Of a stretch of 6,021 nt of DNA, positions 1 through 6,021 are shown piece after piece. Made by a program: the position numbers and the translations under genes. Origin of the DNA: an uncultured Verrucomicrobiota bacterium (GTDB lineage Bacteria; Verrucomicrobiota; Kiritimatiellia; RFP12; UBA1067); NCBI GenBank assembly GCA_946543025.1, contig CAMNLN010000219.1, positions 1-6,021 on the forward strand. Reading direction: 5' to 3'. Positions within the stretch are counted from its first letter, which is position 1; each line of letters starts with the position of its first letter. Under the pieces are notes generated by a model. The model was given only the letters and a program-made list of their open reading frames with translations. It was not told the origin of the DNA and made no database searches.

Positions 1-24
1 TCAATCGTCGCTTGCGGGCTTTGC

Positions 25-2502
25 TCAACCGGGCGGCCGGACACGGCGGGTGGCAACGGCCGTGGACGGATCCTCCGGCCAGTAGTGCTTGGGATAGCGC
101 CCGCGCAGGTCCTTGCGCACGAGCGCGTAGGCGCCCTTCCAGAACCCCGCCAGGTCCTTCGTGATCTGCACGGGGCGCTGCGCCGGCGAGAGGAGGCGCA
201 TCACGATCGGCGTCTTGCCGCCCGCCACCTTCGGCGTCTCCTGAAGCCCGAAGCACTCCTGCAGGCGAACCGCCACGAACGGCTCCGCCTCCTCGTAGTG
301 GATCGTCATCTGCGACCCGCTCGGCACCTCCATCTTCACGGGCGCGAGCCGGTCGAGCGCGCGCCTGTCCAGTCCCACCTCGGCGAGCGCCGCGTCGAGC
401 ACAGCCGCGAGGTCGAGCTTCTGCAGGTGGCTCCAGCGGCTCATGCCGAGCGTAAAGCCGGCGAAGAGGTCGTCCAGCCGCGCGAGGAGCGCGCCGTCCG
501 AGACGTCCGGCCACGGCCCGCCCAGCTCGCGATGGAGGAAGCAGATGCGCGCCTGGAGCTGGCGCGTGCCCGGCGTCCACGGCAGCTGGGCGATGCCCTT
601 CTGCCGGATGCCCTCGAAGAGCGCGGCCTGCACGGCAGCCTCGTCGGGCTTGGACTGTCCGCCCACGTGCAGGTTCATTTTCCACAGACGGCGTACCTTG
701 ACGGCGCTTACGGACTCCGTGCGCCTGTCCCACGTCGTCTGCACGGCTTCCTCGATCTCGTCCCTGAAGATGTCCTCGATGGCCTCCTCGGCGATAGGCG
801 CGGCAAGATGGATCTTCGCGTCGCCGCCGCCGTCGTCAAGGTCGCACAGCACCAGATAGTCCGCCGTCGCAAGCGCCTCCGTGCGCTCCATGAACGCGCC
901 GCGTCCTCCCGTCATCTGGAACGAGCCGTTGCCACGGTTGCGCGCGATGCGGTCTGGGAACGCGAAGCACAGCAGCTCGCCCGGCTCCACAAGGGAGGGG
1001 CGCGCCCCCGCGCGACCGCCACAGAACCTTTCCCAGCGCCGCGCCAGCTCGCGCACACGGCGCGCGAAACGGTCGTTGGGCCGCTCGCGCACAAGATCCA
1101 GCACGCGGCGCACGTCCGTCTCGCGGCGCGGTCCGCCGTTCGGCAGCTCCTCAAGGATGGCCGCGAGCGTACACGCCTCTGGCGAGTCCGTGCGCAGGAT
1201 CATGTTCGCGAGGCGCGGATGGACGGGCAGGCGCGCCATCTGCCGCCCGTGCGCCGTGATGCGTCCGTCCGCGTCGAGCGCGCCCAGCATTCGCAGCACG
1301 CCCTTTGCGTTCTCCCAGCTGGCGGCGGGCGGCGGCGTAAGCCACGGAAGGCCATCCAGCGCGGTCGTGCCCCACGTCGCCGCCGTCAGGACCGTCGGCG
1401 CCAGGTCGGCATCCGCGATCTCCGGCTTCATGGCCGGCTGAAGCAGGCGATCCTGCGCCTCCGTCCAGAGGCGAAGGCACACGCCGGGGCAGACGCGTCC
1501 CGCGCGCCCCCGGCGCTGCTCGGCGCGGTCCCGCGTAAGGCGCAGCGTCTCCAGCCGGCTCATGCCCGAACGCGGCGAGAATCGGCTCACGCGCATCAGC
1601 CCCGAGTCGATCACCGTCGTCACGCCCTCGATCGTCAGCGACGTCTCGGCGATGGAGGTGGAAAGAATCACGCGCCGAGGCAAGCCGACCCCAACGCGCC
1701 GCGCCACCACGCGATCCTGTTCGTCCTTCGGCAGCGCGCCGTACAGCGGCAGAACCTCCACCGCCCTTCCCTGCGCTTCCGAGACCCCGCGCGCGGAAAA
1801 ATCCTCCCGCAGTTCCTCCTGGCATCTCTTGATCTCCCCTTCGCCCGGCAGGAAGCAAAGAACGTCGCCGCCCGGCGCCGCGAGCGCGCGCCTCACCGCG
1901 CCCGCCATCTGCACGGAGATGGGGGCCGTCGATTCCACCTGCAGGTAGCGCGTCTCCACCGGGAACATCCGCGCCTCGGCCGTGTGGACATCCGCGTCGC
2001 CCAAGTGCGCGGCGATCGCGTCGACGTCCAGCGTGGCCGACATCACGAGAAGCCGCAGGTCGGGCCGCAACGCCCGCCGCACATCCACGGCCATCGCGAA
2101 GCCAAGGTCGCACGCGAGCGACCGTTCGTGAAATTCGTCGAATACGAGCAACCCCACGTCGGCCAGCTCGGGATCTGCCACGAGCCGCTGCGCGAGCAGG
2201 CCCTCCGTGACGATCTCGAGCCGCGTGCGGGCGGACACCTTGCGCTCCAGGCGCACCTGGAAGCCGACCGTCTCGCCCACGCCCTCGCCCAGCTTGCGCG
2301 CGATGTACGCCGCGCAGCTGCGCGCCGCGAGCCGGCGCGGCTCCAGCATGAGGATCTTCTTTCCCTTCAGGAACGGCGCATCCAGCAACGCAGGCGGCAC
2401 GCAGGTAGTCTTGCCGCTTCCGGGCGGCGCGCGCAGCACCACGTCGCGGTTCTTTTCCAGGGAATTCCGAATCTGCGGAAGGATGGCCTCGACAGGGAAC
2501 AT
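25..2502 (-). CDS. hrpB: ATP-dependent helicase HrpB (DEAH/RHA family, superfamily 2)
   Basis: Putative cytoplasmic ATP-dependent RNA (or nucleic-acid) helicase. In bacteria HrpB is widespread, but its physiological substrate is poorly defined. The 825 residues match the usual family length (about 800-850). Motifs in order: Walker A APPGSGKTT (25-33), motif Ia LEPRRLAAR (53-61), motif II DEFH (122-125, the HrpB variant of DEAH), motif III SAT (155-157), motif IV near 211-224 (DVLCFLPGEGEI), motif V near 277-302 (STSIAETSLTIEGVTTVIDSG) and motif VI QRRGRAGR (329-336). Winged-helix/ratchet segments follow at about 360-470, then the HrpB-specific C-terminal domain from about 690, ending in the signature PKHYWPEDP near 802-810. 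The C-terminal signature separates it from HrpA, which is about 1300 residues. The ATG start is supported by an AGGGAG ribosome site 5 bp upstream and by a helicase core beginning almost at once. The stop is TGA. It follows the adaptor gene by 12 bp in the same frame, so co-transcription is likely. All catalytic motifs are intact. Confidence 0.96.
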   Translation of the reverse strand: MFPVEAILPQIRNSLEKNRDVVLRAPPGSGKTTCVPPALLDAPFLKGKKILMLEPRRLAARSCAAYIARKLGEGVGETVGFQVRLERKVSARTRLEIVTEGLLAQRLVADPELADVGLLVFDEFHERSLACDLGFAMAVDVRRALRPDLRLLVMSATLDVDAIAAHLGDADVHTAEARMFPVETRYLQVESTAPISVQMAGAVRRALAAPGGDVLCFLPGEGEIKRCQEELREDFSARGVSEAQGRAVEVLPLYGALPKDEQDRVVARRVGVGLPRRVILSTSIAETSLTIEGVTTVIDSGLMRVSRFSPRSGMSRLETLRLTRDRAEQRRGRAGRVCPGVCLRLWTEAQDRLLQPAMKPEIADADLAPTVLTAATWGTTALDGLPWLTPPPAASWENAKGVLRMLGALDADGRITAHGRQMARLPVHPRLANMILRTDSPEACTLAAILEELPNGGPRRETDVRRVLDLVRERPNDRFARRVRELARRWERFCGGRAGARPSLVEPGELLCFAFPDRIARNRGNGSFQMTGGRGAFMERTEALATADYLVLCDLDDGGGDAKIHLAAPIAEEAIEDIFRDEIEEAVQTTWDRRTESVSAVKVRRLWKMNLHVGGQSKPDEAAVQAALFEGIRQKGIAQLPWTPGTRQLQARICFLHRELGGPWPDVSDGALLARLDDLFAGFTLGMSRWSHLQKLDLAAVLDAALAEVGLDRRALDRLAPVKMEVPSGSQMTIHYEEAEPFVAVRLQECFGLQETPKVAGGKTPIVMRLLSPAQRPVQITKDLAGFWKGAYALVRKDLRGRYPKHYWPEDPSTAVATRRVRPPG

Positions 2503-2507
2503 GTCCG

Positions 2508-2513
2508 CTCCCT
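2508..2513 (-). promoter_or_regulatory. Ribosome binding site of hrpB (AGGGAG)
   Basis: The 12-bp gap between adaptor stop and hrpB ATG reads CAGGGAGCGGAC on the minus strand. AGGGAG pairs well with the anti-Shine-Dalgarno and ends 5 nt before the ATG at 2500-2502, which fixes the hrpB start. The gap is too short for a separate promoter; any hrpB-specific promoter would have to lie inside the adaptor coding sequence, and I see no strong candidate there. Confidence 0.75.
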
Positions 2514-2514
2514 G

Positions 2515-4125
2515 CTAACGCTTGGCGACGTCCGGGTCAGGCGTCTTCCGGGGAAGCGGACGCACGCGCTTCCGCCCGCCATCAGGCTTGGCGGGATCGG
2601 CTTGCCGTTCTGGCGGCTCCTTGGGCGGGTTCTCGGCGTCCGGCACGGCCGCCGCAGGGTCGTTCGACTCCTTCACCGGCGGCGCCATCATGATCACCTC
2701 GCCCGCCGCGACGCCCGAAACGAGATGGATCATGCGGTTGTTGTCGAGGCCGACCTCCACCTTGCGCGGCATCCACTCGTCGCCCGCGCGCACGTACACG
2801 TGCGGCACGCCGTCGATGCGCGTCACGCACTGCATCGGGCAATAGAGGACCTTCTCGAAGGAATCTTTCACCAGCTCCACGTCGCAGCTCATGCCCGGAC
2901 GGATCACCACGTCGGAGAAGTCGCACTCAAGCTCGCACTTGTACATCTTCAGGTCCGGGTTCAGCTGCGCGCTCTGCCCGTCCGGCAGGATGCCGATCTT
3001 GGCGAGCTTGCCGTGAAAAACCTTGTCGGGGAACGCATCCACCTTCACGTTCGCGGACATGCCGACCGCGAGCTTGTTGAGCGAAGCCTCGGGCACCATG
3101 ATCTCCACGATCATGCCCGTGTCGAGCGGGATGTAGATGAGCTCCTGGCGCTGCACGGCCGTCTCGCCCACGGCAAGCGGCCGGGTCCACCAGCGGCGGC
3201 GGGCGATCTGGACGGTGGAGGCATAGAGGACGACGCCGTTCGTGGGCGCGTAGATCTTGGACTTCGATATCTGGAAGTCCAGCTCGGCCAGACGGTTCGT
3301 CGCCCGGTCGCGCTCGCGCATGCGCTGAATGATCTCCGTCTCCACCTGACGGATGATCGACTTGTTCTGCCACTTCGTGCGGGCGAGCGCGCGCGTGGCC
3401 TTGCGGAGGGAGGACTCGTTCGTGGCGCGCTGCTGGACGACGGTGTAGTTCGTCAGCACGTTCATTTTCGTCCGCGCCATCTCGAGGGCGATCTCCTTGC
3501 GGCGGAGCGCCAGCTCGTCGGCCTGAAGCTCGGTACGGGTGAGGAAGCCCTCCTTCGCGAGCCGTTGCGACCATTCGAGCTTCTCGGCGGCGCGCTGAAC
3601 CTCCTCGTCCGCAAGCGCGATGTCGGCGTCGTACGTGCGCTCCTCCTGCGGATAGTCGCCCTTCTCGTACTTCTCGAGCCTCATCTTCGCGAGCGTCACG
3701 TCCACCTCGCGCTCCAGCAGGTTCGCGTCGCAGTCGCCCTTGGTGACCTCCAGCTTCTCCTGCGAGATGATGAGGTTGCCTTCGGTGGTGGCGACGGTGA
3801 TCTCCTGCTCGTTCCGCTTGTTGACGAGCGCGGCTGAGTCGAACTCAAGGAGCAGGTCGCCCGCCTTCACGTTGACGCCCTCGTCGATCACCCAGATGAC
3901 GACGTTGTTGCCTTCCAGCTCGCTCTTCAGCACCACCTTGTCGCGGCTCTGGATCGTGCCGGACGACGTGATGCCGATCGTGAGAGGCCCCTCGGCGACG
4001 GCAAACGTGGGCACGTCCTCGCCCGCGCTTTTTTTGCCGCGCGCCAGGAAAAAGACGACAACCGCCGCGCAAACGGCGATTCCCGCCAGAACCAGACGTC
4101 TCTTCCTGGACTTCTTTTCCTTCAT
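2515..4125 (-). CDS. HlyD/RND-type periplasmic adaptor (membrane-fusion protein), signal-anchored, with long coiled-coil hairpin
   Basis: Adaptors of this family bridge an inner-membrane exporter (ABC/MacB-like or RND) to an outer-membrane channel; the substrate cannot be told here. The protein has 536 residues. A basic N-terminus (KEKKSRKRR) precedes one hydrophobic segment at about 11-28, a signal anchor with no lipobox. The first half of the biotinyl-lipoyl domain is at about 65-97 (VLKSELEGNN...GVNVKAGDLLLEFDS). A charged helical hairpin spans about 100-288, the second lipoyl half starts near 289 (KIYAPTNGVVLYAS), and beta-barrel and membrane-proximal parts follow to about 481. A Pro-rich charged tail fills 482-536. 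I chose the ATG at 4123-4125 because the anchor begins directly after it; the in-frame ATG at 4207-4209 would overlap the aconitase gene and put 28 unlikely residues in front of the anchor. Only GGGCGGG, a poor Shine-Dalgarno, precedes the ATG. No transporter gene is in view. Cysteines 397, 401, 414, 429 and 433 are unusually clustered. The stop is TAG, 12 bp before hrpB. Confidence 0.88.
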   Translation of the reverse strand: MKEKKSRKRRLVLAGIAVCAAVVVFFLARGKKSAGEDVPTFAVAEGPLTIGITSSGTIQSRDKVVLKSELEGNNVVIWVIDEGVNVKAGDLLLEFDSAALVNKRNEQEITVATTEGNLIISQEKLEVTKGDCDANLLEREVDVTLAKMRLEKYEKGDYPQEERTYDADIALADEEVQRAAEKLEWSQRLAKEGFLTRTELQADELALRRKEIALEMARTKMNVLTNYTVVQQRATNESSLRKATRALARTKWQNKSIIRQVETEIIQRMRERDRATNRLAELDFQISKSKIYAPTNGVVLYASTVQIARRRWWTRPLAVGETAVQRQELIYIPLDTGMIVEIMVPEASLNKLAVGMSANVKVDAFPDKVFHGKLAKIGILPDGQSAQLNPDLKMYKCELECDFSDVVIRPGMSCDVELVKDSFEKVLYCPMQCVTRIDGVPHVYVRAGDEWMPRKVEVGLDNNRMIHLVSGVAAGEVIMMAPPVKESNDPAAAVPDAENPPKEPPERQADPAKPDGGRKRVRPLPRKTPDPDVAKR

Positions 4126-4134
4126 CGCCCGCCC

Positions 4135-4143
4135 ATTATAGCA
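4135..4143 (-). promoter_or_regulatory. Extended -10 promoter (TGCTATAAT) for the adaptor gene
   Basis: On the minus strand the sequence reads TGCTATAAT, a perfect sigma-70 -10 hexamer (4135-4140) with a TGn extension, inside the 53-bp gap between aconitase and the adaptor. No TTGACA-like -35 is present at 16-18 bp spacing (that stretch is CCCCGG-like), which fits extended -10 promoters that do without one. An A7 run on the same strand (4166-4172) would lie at about -38 to -44 and could act as a proximal UP-element. The predicted start point is near 4128, only 3 nt before the ATG. The call rests on consensus match alone; such an AT-rich element standing in GC-rich DNA is unlikely to be casual, but it has not been tested. 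Confidence 0.55.
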
Positions 4144-4178
4144 TGTATGGTACCGAGCCGGGGGATTTTTTTCGGCGG

Positions 4179-6021
4179 CTACTTCAGCGAGGCGAGCAGC
4201 CCGCCGCACAGAAGCAGGTGCTTCTCGCGCGCGGAAAGCGTGGCGGTGGCCCCGAACGACGTGCCGTCCGCCCGCTTCACCGTCACCCTGCCGTCGCCTT
4301 TCACCGCCGAACCGATGTTCGACAGCTCCAGCTTTTCGCCCGCTTGCAGCGCGTCGTACGACTTCGGATCGTCGAACGTCAGCGGCACGATGCCGAAGTT
4401 GATGAGGTTCGCGCGATGGATGCGCTCGATGGACTTGGCGATCACTGCCTTCACGCCCAGGTACATCGGACAGAGCGCGGCATGCTCGCGACTAGACCCC
4501 TGTCCGTAGCTCTCGCCCGCCACGATCACGTTCACGCGGCCGTCCTTCACGTTTGCGAGGCACTTGTCGTGGAACGCCGGATCGCACGGCTCGAACACGA
4601 ACTTCGCGTACTGCGGCACGTTCGAGCGGAACTTGAGCCGCGCGCCCGCCGGCATGATGTGGTCGGTCGTGATCTTGTCGCCCACCTTGATCGCGCAGAC
4701 GGCCGCGTACTTCTCCGCCATCGGCTGGCCCTTCGGAACAGGCGCGATGTTCGGGCCGCGCACGATCTCCGTCTTCCGCACGCCCTTGCCGGCCGTGGCG
4801 CGGTAGAGGAACATCGAGTCGTCGATCGGGAACTTCCTCGGCGCGGGAACGGACGGAATCTTCGCGCCGAGCGGCGACGTCACCTTGCCAGTCAAGGCGC
4901 TTACCGCCGCCGTTTCGGGACTGACAAGGTACACCTGCGCGCTCTTCGTGCCGCTGCGGCCCTCGAAGTTGCGGTTGTTCGTGCGCAGCGAGACGGCGCC
5001 CGTGCGCGGACTCATGTGCGCGCCGATGCAGAAGCCGCAGGCGTTCTCCAGGATGCGGCACCCGGCCTTGACGAGAATCTCGAGCGAACCGTCCGCCGCC
5101 AGCATCTGCACCACCTGGCGCGAGCCGCACGCGATGCCCACCTCCACGTCTTCCGCCACGCGCTTCCCCTTCAGGATCAGCGCCACGGTGCGGATGTCGC
5201 GGTACGAGCTGTTCGTGCAGGAGCCGATCATGATCTGGTTGACCTTCGTACCCTTCTGAGACTTCACCGTGACGACGTTTCCGGGCGAATGCGGCGCGGC
5301 CATGAGAGGTTCGATCTTCGAGAGGTCGATCTCGAACGTGTCATCATACGCCGCGCCCTTGTCCGCGACCAGCTCCGTCCAGTCCTTCGCGCGCCCTTGC
5401 GCGGCGAGGAACTGCTTCGTCACGGCGTCGCTCGGAAATACGCTCGTCGTCACGCCCAGCTCGGCGCCCATGTTCGTGATCGTGGCGCGGCTCGGCACGT
5501 CGAGCGTCTTCACGCCCGGCCCGAAGTACTCGAAGATCCAGCCCACGTTGCCCTTCGTCCCGTACTTCTCCAGGACCTTCAGGATCACGTCCTTCGCGCT
5601 GCAGCCCTTCGGAAGGCGGCCCGTCAGCTTGACGCCGCGCACCTTCGGCGTCGGAATATGGAACGCGCCGCCGGCCATGGCGACGGCGATGTCGATGCCG
5701 CCCGCGCCGATCGCCACCATGCCGATGCCGCCGCCCGTGGGCGTGTGGCTGTCGCTGCCGAGAAGCGTCTTGCCGGGCTTGCCGAATCGCTCCAGGTGGA
5801 GCTGGTGGCAGATGCCGTTTCCGCACTTGGAGTAGACGATGCCGAACTTCTTCGCGACGGACTGCAGAAAATCGTGGTCGTCGGCGTTCTCGAAGCCGAT
5901 CTGCACGGTGTTGTGGTCCACGTAGCTCACGGCCAGCTCGTTGCGGACATGCGGCACGTCCATCGACTCGAACTGCAGGTAGGCCATCGTGCCGGTGGCG
6001 TCCTGCGTGAGCGTCTGGTCG
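4179..6021 (-). CDS. acn: Aconitate hydratase (aconitase), Aquifex-type short form, 5' end cut off by the window edge
   Basis: Isomerises citrate and isocitrate through cis-aconitate in the TCA cycle; cytoplasmic [4Fe-4S] enzyme. The frame stays open to the right edge: the codons before the first internal ATG (5985-5987) read DQTLTQDATGT, a conserved aconitase N-terminal motif, so that ATG is not the start and by comparison with the family about 30 residues are missing. 613 residues are visible, ending at TAG (4179-4181). Numbering from the first full codon: the DHN motif is at 35-37, GSDSHTPTGGG at about 89-99, the first cluster ligand in GSCTNSS is Cys268 (codon 5217-5219), and the other two in ACGFCIG are Cys328 and Cys331. 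The swivel domain runs from about 447 (GDKITTDHIMPAG) and carries the active-site loop GESYGQGSSREHAA with Arg511. Family knowledge: this compact form is about 640-660 residues, unlike AcnA (about 890) or AcnB (about 865). A homoaconitase or isopropylmalate isomerase is possible, but the all-in-one chain and overall likeness favour aconitase. The Pro usual between the paired cysteines is Phe here. Confidence 0.95.
   Translation of the reverse strand, partial: DQTLTQDATGTMAYLQFESMDVPHVRNELAVSYVDHNTVQIGFENADDHDFLQSVAKKFGIVYSKCGNGICHQLHLERFGKPGKTLLGSDSHTPTGGGIGMVAIGAGGIDIAVAMAGGAFHIPTPKVRGVKLTGRLPKGCSAKDVILKVLEKYGTKGNVGWIFEYFGPGVKTLDVPSRATITNMGAELGVTTSVFPSDAVTKQFLAAQGRAKDWTELVADKGAAYDDTFEIDLSKIEPLMAAPHSPGNVVTVKSQKGTKVNQIMIGSCTNSSYRDIRTVALILKGKRVAEDVEVGIACGSRQVVQMLAADGSLEILVKAGCRILENACGFCIGAHMSPRTGAVSLRTNNRNFEGRSGTKSAQVYLVSPETAAVSALTGKVTSPLGAKIPSVPAPRKFPIDDSMFLYRATAGKGVRKTEIVRGPNIAPVPKGQPMAEKYAAVCAIKVGDKITTDHIMPAGARLKFRSNVPQYAKFVFEPCDPAFHDKCLANVKDGRVNVIVAGESYGQGSSREHAALCPMYLGVKAVIAKSIERIHRANLINFGIVPLTFDDPKSYDALQAGEKLELSNIGSAVKGDGRVTVKRADGTSFGATATLSAREKHLLLCGGLLASLK

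Noticed and set aside
1151..2113. Other long minus- and plus-strand open frames inside the three genes (for example 1151-2113 minus, 2927-3574 minus, 5269-5835 plus)
   Set aside because: They overlap well-identified genes in other frames, are rich in Arg, Ala, Gly and Pro as expected of out-of-frame GC-rich DNA, show no recognisable domain, and have no convincing ribosome sites.
4027..4035. A7 run early in the adaptor gene (GGC AAA AAA AGC) as a slippage or programmed frameshift site
   Set aside because: The frame is continuous and the protein normal on both sides; there is no overlapping alternative product of known type. It simply encodes the Lys-Lys after the membrane anchor. It would be a place to suspect in case of a sequencing error.
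4156..4180. Rho-independent terminator after aconitase
   Set aside because: The minus strand can pair AGCCG with CGGCT, but the stem is only 5 bp with a 15-nt loop and no T-tract follows it. The T7 run is on the other strand. Without a terminator, read-through from aconitase into the adaptor remains possible.
4123..4209. Upstream in-frame ATG (4207-4209) as the adaptor start
   Set aside because: It would overlap the end of the aconitase gene by 31 bp and add 28 residues ahead of the basic signal-anchor start. It also reads straight through the likely promoter. The ATG at 4123-4125 gives a normal anchor topology.
5985..5987. ATG at 5985-5987 as the aconitase start
   Set aside because: The codons before it continue the conserved motif DQTLTQDATGT in frame to the window edge, so this Met is internal and the gene is cut by the window.

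Overview
The window is a compact, GC-rich stretch (roughly 60-65% G+C by eye) of bacterial chromosome. It holds three genes, all on the minus strand. In transcription order (right to left) they are a short Aquifex-type aconitate hydratase whose 5' end lies beyond the right edge, an HlyD/RND-type membrane-fusion (periplasmic adaptor) protein, and the DEAH/RHA-family ATP-dependent helicase HrpB. Coding density is very high: the only non-coding stretches are 53 bp between aconitase and adaptor, 12 bp between adaptor and hrpB, and the last 24 bp at the left edge. No stretch over 300 bp lacks a gene. I see no RNA gene, mobile element, CRISPR array or long repeat.

The organism is a Gram-negative-type bacterium, because the adaptor needs a periplasm. 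The adaptor's style (signal-anchored, biotinyl-lipoyl core with a long charged coiled-coil hairpin) and the short single-chain aconitase resemble proteins I associate with the PVC superphylum (Verrucomicrobia, Kiritimatiellota, Lentisphaerae, Planctomycetes) and other deep-branching lineages. This placement is an inference from protein style, not a demonstrated assignment.

Right part (4179-6021): aconitase, the TCA-cycle citrate/isocitrate isomerase, with its three [4Fe-4S] cysteines and the swivel-domain Ser-Arg-Glu motif intact. Middle (2515-4125): the adaptor, preceded by a textbook extended -10 element (TGCTATAAT) that would start the mRNA about 3 nt before the ATG, suggesting its own promoter and an almost leaderless transcript. 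Left (25-2502): full-length HrpB, 12 bp behind the adaptor with a good Shine-Dalgarno sequence, so probably co-transcribed with it.

The three products have no obvious shared pathway: central metabolism, envelope export and a putative RNA/DNA helicase. The adaptor has no transporter partner in view. I do not see a clearly novel system. The points most worth a second look are the near-leaderless promoter, two CxxxC motifs in the adaptor's extracytoplasmic part, the orphan adaptor-helicase pairing, and a 1250-codon antisense open frame that codon usage explains.
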